Positions 1 to 63,744 are shown, counted from the stretch's first letter. The stretch: 64,000 bases of DNA from Ciona savignyi (GCA_000149265.1 CH003098.1:738411-802410), one strand, 5' to 3'. The notes: generated from the letters alone by a model not told the origin. Translations and numbers: made by a program.

Positions 1-2
1 CT

Positions 3-3000
3 GAAACTAATGTTCGGAATAGAAAACCTCAAACTTCACTTGGCTCCAGGACACCTAATGTCTCAATTGATCAAAAACCGACCGAACAAATCAATCGATG
101 GAAGATAAAAGTTGCACTAACCACAGTTCTATTTGCACTGCTTTGTGTGTATGGATATTACAGCTCTCCAATCAATGCTGTGGAGATAACGGGGGTGGTT
201 GAAGTTCCTTTCGAAGGACTATTTGCTTTGAATAAGAAATTATCCAAAGGAAAAAGGTAATTTAAATATATAAATCATTTTTAGTTGAGTTTATTTTTTT
301 GGTTTCCGCGATCAAAACACGAAGCAGGACCTTTGTTAAAAATTTGAAAAACGGAAAAAACAACAGGCGTTAAAACACGTCCAAAAACCAATTAATTATT
401 AAGTTTCATTATATTTAGACGTGAAATAAATACTTTTGTTTCTTTGCAATGTTTTATGAACTCACAAGCTTAAGTTTTCATAGTTTCGCATTTGGATTTA
501 GTTTTAACGTAACTTAGTAAATAATAAGAATAGTATGCTAATGCTTACAACACATGTAAAGTAGAGTAAATTACACAATAACACGTTGAGGATATAAGCA
601 CGTGTTTCCTAATCTAAATAAAGCATTATGACCTAACTCGTGTATAAAGCTAGCTTCCACTTTGATGTGTTTTGTGCTTGTTTTAAAATCACTTGAGTAA
701 AATATTTAACTAAAAATGTGTAAATTCCCTGAAATCATTTCAGCCTGTGTCTATTGCTTTCAGAAACAAAATTTGTTTAGAATTACTGGATTGCTAGGAC
801 CCGAGTCAGTAGTAGAAGGGTTGGGTGAAAAGCTATACACTGGACTTGCAGATGGCAGGATTGTGTGCATTCATCCTTCATCTGATGGTGAGATTGGAGC
901 TGGGAAGGTGGAGAATATTACAACTGGGATCATCCAAGGAGCTGTCACTACTTCTGATGCTTGGGGGCACGGAAGACCGCTGGGTAAAGAAGAGTATATA
1001 AGTAATTAAATTTTATTACCGACTAAACACTGCGGTTGCAAAAAGACTGATGATATTTTATCAAATTTATGTTTTTAATAGAAATGTTAATAATACCTAG
1101 TAGGTATTATCTACCCCACTCTGGCTTTGTTCAGAATAATGTCTACTGTCAGAAGTGTGTTCTTCATGACAACAACATAAGTTTGTTTGTTTAAATTTTT
1201 TTTTCATATATTTCACCATATTCAAGTGCATTGACCAAGTACAAAAAAGACTGATCCGATCACATTTCGGTCGCTGACCAGACAACCAACATTTTACAAT
1301 AGGGGTACTTAGCTCACTATATTGTAACAGTTGAGTTTAATTAAAACAATACTGCATTGCAAAATTTTGGACTTCCACTAGTTTTTGTATCAAATTTTTT
1401 TTGGGAACTCATTTTGTAAAAAAGACAATTTTTCTCTTAAAAAACATTATCCTGTATTCTATATTCTTTGTCCTTTCTGTGGTTTAATCCAAATTTTTTT
1501 TCTTGCCTGCAGGCTTACGTTTACGGCAAAACTTGCTTTACGTCATGGATGCAATTTACGGGTTTTATGTCATTGATCTTCCAACCAAATCAATCAAAAT
1601 CCTCGTGAAACCTGATGATGTTTCTCCTCCCATGAAGTTTCCAGATGACTTTGACATTACTGCAGATGAAAAAACCGTTTATTTTTCTGACGCTTCGACC
1701 CGACATGCAATGCCACAGATGATAGAATTTGCCCTGGAAGGTTAGAAATCTTTATGCTGTTTATATGTAAGCGATATCACTTTGAAGCAGAATCTACCCC
1801 AACAGCGACACCAACAACGTAGTGTGTTGTCCCGCCCCGCTGCCCTGCATATTAGTAAAGCTCGAAATAAACATGAATGAATGAGCATCCTGCCCTCATT
1901 TAGGATTTACTTCTTCTTACCAGGTAGCTGCACTGGCAGAATAATAAAATACGACATGGTCAGTCAAAAACTGGAAGTCGTCCGGGATGGTTTGTGTTTC
2001 CCCAATGGTGTGCAACTAACTGATGATGAATCAATTGTCATTGTTCCTGAAACACATCGATATAAGATTAATTGGATCGATACCAAAACATGGAAAACTA
2101 GAAACGTTCTTCATTTGCCAGGTATATTTTTCATTTTAGTTATATAAAGGAGATTGTACACTTAACCGAAAAGGGGTGGGATTAAAACCAAAAGATAGCT
2201 AGTCAGTTGTGTAAGTTCATTACGTCTAAACCCAGTGGATTAAAGGGTTAAACCAGGGGTTGGCAACCTGCGGCTCCGGAACCTCATGCGACTCTTTAAT
2301 CCTTGTGCTGCGGCTCTTATTAATTTTATTGCTACTATGGCAAGCGCTTAATAAGCTCAATACCCATGCATAAGTAAAACCATCAAAAGAACACTCATGT
2401 CTTTATCTCACAGTGATGTTTTCCTTTTACTGCGAGAAATATTATTAGTTTTGCGGCTCCCAGTGATTTTTAATTTGTGGAATAAATACTTGTAAAATTA
2501 TAAATCCTCTTTATTTATCTTTTTTGTAATTTTTATGATGCTAAAATATTTCAAAGTTTTCCTGAATTGTAATGGCCAGTTTTATCTGTCAAAAGGTAAT
2601 AATTTGTTTGCATTTTATGGCCACCAAATATGCTAATATTCACCACCACAGTCATGCCTGATAATGTGCGTCGAAGCACCAAAGGAACATTCTGGGTTGC
2701 TGGTGCCTTTAAGTTAACACCAGCTCTGAAGTTGTTGTTCATGTTCCCAACTGTGCGGCAAATTGCTGCTGGTCTCATTTCTCCGCATACTCTCAGTAGG
2801 TCAGTTTTATTATTTTGGCATTTCTTTGTGTTGTCCTTTCAGTTAAATCAATTGCAGCGATAAGTTTGGCAGTAAAAATTTAGTTTTTTTAAAATGCGTC
2901 CGAAAAGTGTGTAATTATGAAGACCCATATTAACCTTTGTACAAATGTCAATCAAAGCTATTACAGTCACATTATGTTTATACGTTGAGATTTGAGCTTA

Positions 3001-3921
3001 TCTGTAAATAAATGAATTTGACACAACTAGGTTGCAGCAATGTGTCAAGTCCTGTTCAACTATCCACATACCTTGCATGCAGAACTTGGTTCTAATTAAA
3101 AACAGCGAATCAGTATAGGATAGAAAATTCATGTTTATTCTTGTAAATAGGAGAACCCAAGAGGTGTTAACACACGCCTACCGCCGGGTTGCTGGAGCTA
3201 ATGCAGTGTGTTGTGTATGAATTAGACGTTCTTTTAATTTGGTAGAACCCAACATTTCACTGAATTCGGGCAATGTTCATGTGCCTTGCCCAAGGACACA
3301 ACTGACTTGTAGTGACCAATTTCCAACCTGCAACCCTTCGGCTTATTATAACTGTCTGGTTCATGTGATAACTCTGCAGCTTTTTCTTTTCACTGAAAGA
3401 AAACATCAGCATTCAATCCTAACACCCACACTGTGTTACCTCCTGCCCACCGTCGGGTTACCGGATCCTTTGCCATGTGTTGTGTATGATTCATACATTT
3501 GTGTATGATCCAATTTGGTAGAACCCATTAATCCACTGGCTTCAGGCAATGTCCATTAAGTGCCTTGCCCAAGGACACAACTGACTTACTTGCAACCAAT
3601 TTCGAACCTGCAACCCTTCGGCTTATTAAAACTGTCTTGACCATGTGATAACTCTGCTACGTTTTTCCTTTCACTGAAAGAAAACATCAGCATTCAATCC
3701 TAACCCACCTTGTGTCTAGTGCCGGTGACTTTGCGCACTGCATGGTGATAGAGGTAAACGATGCTGGAGAGGTGATGCAAACCCTACAAGACCCCCACGG
3801 TGAAGTCCCGCATGGACTGACGGAGGCGCATAAGCTAAGCGACGGGAGGATGGTCCTCGGGAGTGTTTTTACCCCATTTCTTGCGATCGCTGATCAGAGT
3901 TGGTCAAACAGATTAGAATAA
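3..3921 (+). CDS. APMAP: APMAP-like type II membrane beta-propeller protein, copy 1 (5' partial)
   Basis: Six exons: 3-256 (continues upstream), 781-983, 1513-1740, 1924-2121, 2652-2799, 3720-3921. All have GT-AG borders and together give 411 codons including the stop. By alignment with copy 2 only about two codons plus the initiator are missing upstream. Order: short charged N-terminal tail, one hydrophobic anchor (VALTTVLFALLCVYGYYS), then a six-bladed propeller of the strictosidine-synthase/SMP-30 type. Family landmarks seen: GPES and YTGLADGRI in exon 2, FPNGVQL in exon 4, MPDNVRRS in exon 5, LGSVFTPFLAIAD near the C-terminus. KVENITTG contains an N-glycosylation sequon. Vertebrate APMAP is a type II membrane protein with reported arylesterase activity; the substrate here is unknown. 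The loop that usually carries an Asn (xxND) reads PDDFD in both copies. The orthology call is from motifs read by eye. Confidence 0.85.
2254..2480 (+). mobile_element. hAT-type MITE fragment, family B (intron 4 of APMAP copy 1)
   Basis: The left end CAGGGGTTGGCAACCTGCGG and about 220 bp of interior align with the reverse complement of 60487-60750. Shared pieces include GCGGCTC, the run around TATTGCTACTATGGCAAG, ATGCATAAGTAAAAC and GCAGTGATTTTTA-like sequence. The right terminal inverted repeat is missing here, so this is a truncated copy. Non-autonomous: no transposase reading frame is visible. Confidence 0.6.
3177..3708 (-). mobile_element. Tandemly duplicated SINE plus flank in intron 5 of APMAP copy 1
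   Basis: Two units, about 3177-3428 and 3445-3708, carry the same minus-strand SINE body (CACCGTCGGGTTACCGG-like, GTGTTGTGTATGA, TTGCCCAAGGACACAACTGA, CTGCAACCCTTCGGCTT). Both also carry the same non-SINE flank ending in CATCAGCATTCAATCCTAAC. The second unit ends about 11 bp before the exon 6 acceptor AG (3718-3719). The flank is in both units, so this is a segmental tandem duplication and not two independent insertions. Confidence 0.75.
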
Positions 3922-3922
3922 A
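3917..3922 (+). promoter_or_regulatory. Possible polyadenylation signal overlapping the stop codon
   Basis: AATAAA spans the TAA stop (3919-3921) of APMAP copy 1. If used, the 3' UTR would be only some 15-30 nt. Other A-rich sequence follows within 20 bp, so the real signal may lie further on. Confidence 0.35.
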
Positions 3923-4559
3923 AATTAAAAACTGACACCACCATGATGACTATTATGTTCTTTAAAAGAAACATAGTTTTTCCTGGTATATTTTGTATAG
4001 TTGTTATCACATAACAAAAAGTGTTTTAATTATTAAGGAATACTTTATTTTTTAATTAACTTTTTGATAACAAACATTATCTATCCTCCTGTGATGTGCA
4101 TTAATATCCTATACATCAAGCAAAATTTTGCGTGAAGTTTCGTTTTACCTAATGACGTACATAAGGTGTGGTTAAATTGTTTACCTTATTGTTAAGCTAT
4201 TTTTTGCAGTTCTGCCTTTAAAGCCAATTAATCTTTATTTTACTTTTTATGCTTATTTTACATATTATAACAATGCATATAAATACTTGAATAATCAATT
4301 TTGTTTCCAAGCTCTTTAGTTTCTTAAATTATTTATTAGTATGTAGCAAAAGTACTTATCTTCCTACAGATGTAATCTGTCCATACTATTTTAATTTGTT
4401 TTGATGTAATTAGCTTATAAAGTTTTATTGTAATAAGCTTATAAAAGTATGATGTAATTAGCGTATACAGTTATGGTGTAATTAGTTTATAAAGCAAACT
4501 TTTAATTTATTATTTAGGTGAAACATTTTAGGTTTTGTTTTAATAAAAAAGAGAGAGTC
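3922..4559 (+). promoter_or_regulatory. Intergenic/promoter region of APMAP copy 2 with a TAATTAG repeat cluster
   Basis: This 638 bp AT-rich spacer separates the stop of copy 1 from the first ATG of copy 2. Between about 4401 and 4497 there are four degenerate units of 20-27 bp built on GTAATTAGCTTATAAAG, which supplies three TAATTAG homeodomain-type cores. TATTTAG at 4511-4517 followed by GTGAAAC could be an acceptor for an upstream 5' UTR intron or for spliced-leader addition, which is known in ascidians. No transcript evidence is available, so the regulatory role is inference. Confidence 0.35.
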
Positions 4560-7500
4560 ATGCATGAGAGTAATGTTAGAAAAAGAAAAAGGCAAACTGA
4601 GGAAGAGAATGCGAGCCAAAATTCTGGAAACGAATCTTCAAAGAGACGTCTTCAAGAAAGTCCAGCGAATAACTCTTTCATGGTATCCATTGCACTAACT
4701 ACAGTTCTATTTGCACTGCTTTGTGTGTATGGATATTACAGCTCTCCAATCAATGCTGTGGAGATAAAGGGTGTGGTTGAAGTCCCTTTCGAAGGACTAT
4801 TTGCTTTAAATAAGAAATTATCTAAAGGAAAAAGGTAAGCATGTCATCTGTGCAAAAATTTTTCATTTTAATTCAATACAGAGTGGTAAATGGATATATG
4901 TAGGTATTGTATCTTGAATTATTGTTATTATCATTTAACTACGGTGTTATAACTCTGTAGTGGTATCAAGGCCAAATGATATGATTTTTTCATTTGATTA
5001 CCAGAGGTTTTTAATAAACTTATATTTATAGTTTTGTCGTGATGGATAGCAAAAGGGACTAGCCTTCTGCTTTCTTTCACAAGCCAATTACCGGACATTG
5101 TATGAGCCCAGTTGTTTAATTGGTAAATAAAATAGTAAATGTTCTCCTTAGTAATTACTGCAAACCAATATCTTTAAACATGAATGAGGTTTCTTATTAT
5201 ATACCCCTAAGTTAGTTCCACCATTAAAGTATTCAATATCTATAAAAGAATGCCAACATCAAAGAAATATTTCTCTCCTTTAATAAAAGTCTCCTGTTCC
5301 TTTAGAATTCCCATCCATGCACCTGAAAGCTGCGTGGAGGCGAGCGACAAAAAAATCTACCTCAGTCTTCATGATGGCAGGATTGTGTGCATTCATCCTT
5401 CATCCGATGGTGAGATTGGAGCTGGGAAAGTGGAGAATATTACAACTGGGATCATCCAAGGAGCTGCCACTACTTCTGATGCTTGGGGGCACGGAAGACC
5501 ACTAGGTAAGGAAGAGTGTTTAAGTTATTATGTTATTAGTGGATAAAGCTTTAGAATGAAAACTTAACATTGAATTTTCATACACTATTTAATAAAAAAT
5601 TTAAGATAAAAGAGAATTTATGCATTGTCAAGCACAAGCATTTTAATTGTTGCGCCGGCTATGAATATTGAAATACATTTTTACTCCATTTGTTGTTTGG
5701 AGCCTTGCTTTGTAATTTTTCTCCTAAAAACTCATTTTAATGAACATAACTGACACCAACCCTTGGGTTTTCCATTTAACTGAGATAAAACAGTAGTATC
5801 CTGCCATGTACTTATTTTTATATTTGAAACCGTTTTATAATTGAGTCAGTTGCTGTGGTCACTGCATTGGAGGTTGTCGGTTTTTGCAAATACCAATTTG
5901 CACACACTGAACGTTGTTATGTATTCTCCCCCGCAAGCGTGTTTTTTTAAACTCATTCTGTATAAAGTTTCGAGACCTCTTGTATATTCTCTATTGTTTT
6001 CTATTCTCTTTCCTTTCTGTGGTTTCATTCCAAAATATAGTCTGACCTCTGTGAAACTTATGTGTGAAAAGTTTTGTGAAACTCATTCTGTACAAACCTC
6101 TGAATCCTCTTATATATTCCCATATCCTTTTGTGGTTTCATCCAAAAATTTTTCACCAACAGGCTTACGCTTAAGGGAAAACTCGCTTTACGTCATGGAT
6201 GCAATTTACGGGTTCTATGTCGTCGATCTTCCAACCAAATCGATCAAAATCCTCGTGAAACCTGATGATGTTTCTCCTCCTATGAAGTTTCCAGATGACT
6301 TCGACATTACTGCAGATGGAAAAACCGTTTATTTTACCGACGCTTCTGCAAAATATCCAATTCCGTTGCTTGTGCAGGAGGTTTTAGAAGGTATGGGTTA
6401 ATACTTCGACACAGGCATAAAGTCAGGTGTACCATGGGTTAAACCACTAACATGTGCCATAAAACAATGCTGAGTTTAACTTAAAAATATTTATAATGTA
6501 ATAAGTTAAATTTATTATTACAATAATTATATCAAACATACATGTCATATTATTTTCTTAATCAAGTTAATAAGAAAAATGTTTTTTTGCTTTAAGTATA
6601 TTTCTAGCAAAAGTATGGATTTTTCGAGAATAATTTTTTGAACCAAACTGTTTTTTTTTGGAAAAAGACATCTCCAGTTGCCTATGCAATTTTAGTATTA
6701 TTTACTGATTTTAAAATCTATTCAAATTTAGTATTATTTACTTTTTAAAATAGGAGTGTATTTCAAAAAAAGTTTTAAGTATTTAAACCAGTGTTTCTCA
6801 CACTGTGTGCCGCGGCACACTACTGTGCCGTCTGAGATTCTCAGGTGTGCCGCGAAACTTTTTGGAATTTTGCAAAATTATGTAGGAAACCTATTTGTGT
6901 TACGAATGGGCAAATTGGGCATACACGACTTTAATGCACAGAAATGTATTTTCCCTAGTTTAGTAGCAAATACAGTAGACAGTATTGCTATGGGTAGCGA
7001 AGGATTAAGGGTGATTGTCATGTCATAAGCACAATTCATTGTTCAGTGTGGTGTATTAATGTATTTTTAACACATGCATCACATTTTGTCCTGCACGCTG
7101 AGTTAAGCAGCAAGAAAACTACCTAGATTACATGAGATTAACCATTTTATTAATAAGATTATTCCATAAGCAAATTTTATTTATTTGATCCCATTTAAAC
7201 TTTTATTGAGTACTCAGTTGGAATTGACGACGAAATGCGGCTGTGTTTGTCAAAAATGGAACCTCGTTGCGATCTTATTTGTGCTAAACGACAAGCATAC
7301 CCATCCTTCTAAAATTTGCTGAATAAAATTCCTTGATTCAATTTGTTTTGTTCAAGTGTGCCGCGATTTTTTTAGAATTTTCTTAGTGTGCCACGAGCTA
7401 AAAAAGTTTGAGAACCACTGATTTAAACCTTACTTACCAGGTACCTGCACTGGCAGAATAATAAAATACGACATGGTAAGTCATATACTGGAAGTTGTCC

Positions 7501-9148
7501 GGGATGGTTTGTGTTTCCCCAATGGTGTGCAACTAACTGATGATGAAACAATTGTCATTGTTCCTGAAACTACTCGATACAGGGTTAATTGGATTGACAT
7601 TAAAACATGGGAAACGGTACATGTTCTAAATCTTCCAGGTTAGAATGCTCGCTTTTATCAAAATTTGATCTATGAGTTTTAAAATTATTATAATTAGTGT
7701 GGGTGGAGTTTTCAAATGCTCAGATAACTTTGCATTTTTAATTGCAGTTTGTTGTATTGAATACAGAGACAGACATAGCTTAAAATTTCCATACAACCCA
7801 CTGCCATTGAATGTACTGGGTTAGAACAGCATTTGCAAAGTGCTTTGCACTATAAAATCAGCACTTGCAACATTCTGGTTTCATCCACATGCACAGTCAT
7901 TAACATTGATTTTGATATACAAGGCCAAGGTACAGAAGCTATTAAACTGTCATGTATATGATTATAAAGTGTTTTAGTAGCTTGCTCAAAAACAACTGAC
8001 ATTCAGCGCAGCGGTATTCTTCCATTACTAACTGTTTATATAAATTCTTCAATGGGGATTTATTTGTAAAACAAACTCAAAATAAGTTTTATTTATTTTC
8101 TTGACTTGCAGGAAAGTAGATAAAAAATAAAAGGACATGGAAGCAAGAAATAACCCCAAAATGACAGCCATTAAAACACTACAATATGTATTTCAGCAAT
8201 GCCTGATAACTTGCGCAGAAACAGCAGAGGAAATTACTGGGTTGCAGCATCTTCTAAACACTCTCCAATGGTTGCCTTTCTTGGAAAGTTTCCAAGTCTT
8301 CGTCAGATTATTATTGGTCTTATTCCGCAAAGTGTAATTTTGAGGTAGGTAGATTAGGGGTTTTTCATCCGCAATGTTGTATTAGCCGCAAGTTTGAAAA
8401 AATATTGTTTTAGGCTCAGGTTTAGAAAATTAAGAGCCATTACAACACGTAAAATGATATGAATGACAGACTCAAACAGTCATTATGCGATCAGTTTGTT
8501 TGTTTTATGTTTAGTATTATTTTTTAATATGTCTGGTGGAATAGTGCGTCGCCTTTCAACTTAAGTGTTGCAGATTCAAAACTGGTCACTACCTAGTTAG
8601 TTGTGTTCTTGGGCAAGGCACTTAATGGCCATTGCCTTAACCCAGCAATTGTTCTGGTAACCTGAATTGCTATGGTTACCTGACGGTTGGCGCGAGGTGA
8701 TTTGATGATTGCCTGCGTGTTAACCCTATTGGTTTTCCCATTCACATGGATAATATCCTATCCTTACTGTGACAGTCATTAAACCGTCTGTTAAAAAAAC
8801 ACTACTTCAAACCAGTTTTACGTAAACTTTTTTTACTTGCGACCCTTCATAAGTTAGACAAATGTTTACGGCCAGGTAATGGAATAATGCAATCCATTTA
8901 ATGCACGTTATCGACTGATAGGAACATCCAATATATCCACCCATAACTAATCACTTCACAGAATGGTAGACAGCAATCACTGCATGTTATTTGAAGTGAA
9001 CAGTAGCGGCGAACTAATACAGACCCTGCATGATCCAAACGGAGACTTGGCGTATGCGTTATCACAGGGCACAGAGCTTAGTGATGGTCGGATTGCCCTT
9101 GGATCCTATAAAGCACAGTTTCTTGCAATTACCGATGAAAAATTGTGA
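4560..9148 (+). CDS. APMAP: APMAP-like type II membrane beta-propeller protein, copy 2 (complete)
   Basis: Six exons: 4560-4834, 5306-5505, 6163-6390, 7441-7638, 8197-8344, 8962-9148, giving 411 residues plus TGA. I chose the ATG at 4560 (MHESNVRK) because it is the first Met in frame; the open frame further upstream starts only with GTG. A basic, Ser/Asn-rich cytoplasmic tail (residues 1-40) precedes a membrane anchor at about 41-60 and then the propeller. Exons 3, 4 and 5 have exactly the same lengths as in copy 1, and all intron phases match, so this is a tandem duplicate. The start of exon 2 (RIPIHAPES), the end of exon 3 (SAKYPIPLLVQEVLEG) and most of exon 5 (RRNSRGNYWVAASSKH) are strongly diverged from copy 1, while intervening blocks are almost identical. 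No stop or frameshift suggests a pseudogene. Confidence 0.88.
5936..6162 (+). repeat. Two-copy repeat before exon 3 acceptor of APMAP copy 2
   Basis: About 5936-6034 and 6068-6162 share AAACTCATTCTGTA, a CCTCTTxTATATTC stretch and TTTGTGGTTTCATxCCAAAA. The second unit runs into the authentic acceptor (6161-6162). The first ends in CCAAAATATAG, itself an AG. The equivalent intron of copy 1 has a single unit (about 1405-1512), so the duplication post-dates the gene duplication or was lost in copy 1. Confidence 0.6.
6789..7420 (+). mobile_element. hAT-type MITE (632 bp) with intact target-site duplication
   Basis: The left end CAGTGTTTCTCACACTGTG and the reverse complement of the right end, CAGTGGTTCTCAAACTTTTT, form imperfect terminal inverted repeats that continue into GTGGCACACTA-type sequence. 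A perfect 8 bp duplication ATTTAAAC flanks the element at 6781-6788 and 7421-7428, which is the hAT signature. Subterminal direct repeats (GTGTGCCGCGA...) occur near both ends. No transposase is encoded. It lies in intron 3 of APMAP copy 2. Confidence 0.85.
8530..8764 (+). mobile_element. SINE copy, internally rearranged
   Basis: The head carries TAGTGCGTCGCCTTTCAACT and a degenerate B-box region. The body TTGGGCAAGGCACTTAATGG and GCGCGAGGTGATTTGATGAT leads into the tail GATAATATCCTATCCTTA. It lies in intron 5 of APMAP copy 2. A stretch around 8650-8690 (TCTGGTAACCTGAATTGC, then TGGTTACCTGACGG) looks duplicated or rearranged. Confidence 0.75.
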
Positions 9149-9563
9149 TTTTTTTATAAAAATTTTTGTACACTAAAGAGCTGTAGAATTATTGTCGATT
9201 TATGGACACTGACTAAATTCACTAAAAAGCTGTAGATTTATGCGCAACAACAAGACAGTAAAGTCTTAATTTAGTGTTATTGTGAAATGTTTTGGTATGG
9301 TAATGATAACTTAATATTAATATTGATGATTAATGTTAGATGGCACAATTGGGTTTTGCACATCCCAACCCTAATTGTGTTTCTTAAGTTCTCTCAATTT
9401 TAAAAGATAAATGGCATATTCTCTCAATGATAGCATCACATATATAATAATTAAAAATGTACAATAACAACCGCAGAACTACACTAATTGCCTCAAATCC
9501 GATTTAGTTCAATGTTAATTATTTGTTCTAATTTCAGCTTCTACATAATTCACTGTAAAACGC

Positions 9564-9569
9564 AATAAA
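9564..9569 (+). terminator. Candidate polyadenylation signal of APMAP copy 2
   Basis: AATAAA followed within 20 nt by GT-rich sequence (TCGTGTGTTGT), about 420 nt after the stop. It is the only perfect AATAAA I noticed between the stop and the SINE. Confidence 0.4.
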
Positions 9570-9892
9570 ATCGTGTGTTGTACCTCTGGTTTGATGAAAT
9601 CTGTATAATATGAGCAGTACTTGTGCTTTTGCCAGAATTCACTGTGTTGCCATTAATGAAAATTGTTTTTGGGATTTCCAATTCAGCAAACCAATAAATG
9701 TTGGGTACAACTTTACTTTACCGATTGAACTTAAACACCCAAATTTTGACTATAAACACAAATTATGCAGTTTGTGTAATATAAACTACGTTCATATAAA
9801 AACGAAGTATGCAAATAAAATACTAATGCTTAGCCATGTTTTGTCCAAAATCAAGTAGTATATAGCTGTTTTATTTGTTAACGTTCGTATTA

Positions 9893-10182
9893 CCGAATGG
9901 TTAGTATGACCGACTAGCTTGTTGGGTTTGTGCATCTCCTTTTAGCCGAGAAGTTTTAAGCCGTTTCGCTATCTATCTAGTGCATTGTGTCTTTAAGCAG
10001 GGTACTTTGCCTAACCCCAGTGGATTAAATGGTTTTTACTAAAATTAAAAGAACGTTTCAACCATGTACAACACAATTCAATAGCTGTCGTAACCTGTGG
10101 ACGCGACGTAATATGACGTTTTCGTGTTAACGCCCTTTACGATTTTACCATCACGGAGATAAAAACGTGAATATCGTATCCG
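9893..10182 (+). mobile_element. Degenerate SINE copy in the intergenic region
   Basis: Order follows the family: head (TTTTAGCCGAGAAGTTTTAA), CCCCAGTGGATTAAATGG, ACAACACAATTCAATAGC, GTAACCTGTGGACGCGA, GTGTTAACGCCC, then the tail ATAAAAACGTGAATATCG. Many substitutions show it is old. Confidence 0.65.
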
Positions 10183-10703
10183 ATGTTTAGTTCAACTGGT
10201 GCGAATTTAGAATGTAACAATAAAGAGACTTAGTAGCAGGACCGCAATAAATTCGAAACTAAAACCGATAAAAAAGTCGCGTTGAAGCTGTTTGGGGGAA
10301 TGCATTACGCGGTTGATATACTTAGTTCTGTGTACAAAAGGTCTTGGGGTTCAGCCCATCATGAATTCGAAACTAAGAATTTTACCACGAAGTTCGGATA
10401 ACGTCAACCATATGCCTTCGCTCAAGAATATAACCAAAGTAATAGCGTTTTCTTCTATTCCACCGCTATTTGGATGACGGTTCTATGCGCTACTGGTTGA
10501 GCTCAACGCCGAAAAATCACGAAAAAAATAGGTGCCCACAGTATAGTTTCCGAACCTTTTTTGACTTATTTCACACGTTAGAGGATTGATTTAAATCGTT
10601 TGGCCACACAACTGTCCAATTTAATAGGCAGTCTGAATTTGAATTATGCGCAATAATTTAAGTTGGCGCCTCAGGTGGTAGAAGTTTACCTGTAATCGTC
10701 ACT

Positions 10704-10716
10704 GTTGCTTAGATAC
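10704..10716 (+). promoter_or_regulatory. X-box-like (RFX) candidate upstream of the dynein gene
   Basis: GTTGCTTAGATAC fits the loose ciliary X-box pattern RYYNYY-N(1-3)-RRNRAC with one mismatch, about 280 bp before the ATG. AGTTTACC, a near-match to a forkhead TGTTTAC site, lies about 20 bp upstream. RFX and FOXJ1 factors control ciliary genes in animals; use of this site is inference from one imperfect match. Confidence 0.25.
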
Positions 10717-10997
10717 AGGTGAAGCGTAAGAAAATTGTGTTGTCTGCATTTTACCTGAAGAGTTTTTACTTTTTCAATAATAAGTTTATTTTTCCTATAC
10801 AGTAAATAAATATCCACATTATTAACTTTTACGACGCGTTATTTTATACTTATAATGTTTTGCAGAAGGAACGTGAGTCTGTCATCTTATTTTCAAATTA
10901 GGATTGCCTCACGTTATAAGGTCCTTAATATTAACGTGAATTTAATTCACGGAAATGATTTGCTAGGCCAATTGGTGACTGTCCATTTCAATAAAAC

Positions 10998-63744
<52,747 letters not shown>

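Larger units (their letters stand above)
9149..10997. other. Intergenic region between APMAP copy 2 and the dynein gene
   Basis: No coding sequence I can support. A 3' UTR of copy 2 may run to an AATAAA at 9564-9569. A degenerate SINE occupies about 9893-10182. The rest up to 10997 is the presumed promoter and 5' UTR of the dynein gene. TTTTGCAG at 10858-10865 is a possible 5' UTR or spliced-leader acceptor. An open frame at 9610-9858 has no family features and is probably chance. Confidence 0.6.

Noticed and set aside
5841..6401. 186-codon open frame on + strand
   Set aside because: Only its last ~75 codons are real (APMAP copy 2 exon 3, 6163-6390). The rest is read-through of the upstream intron and has no family similarity.
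4560..9148. APMAP copy 2 as a pseudogene because of the MITE and diverged blocks
   Set aside because: All six exons keep phase, have GT-AG borders and no stops, and total 411 residues like the family.
9610..9858. Possible small gene (82 codons) in the intergenic region
   Set aside because: No recognisable domain, AT-rich codon choice and no splice or promoter context that sets it apart.
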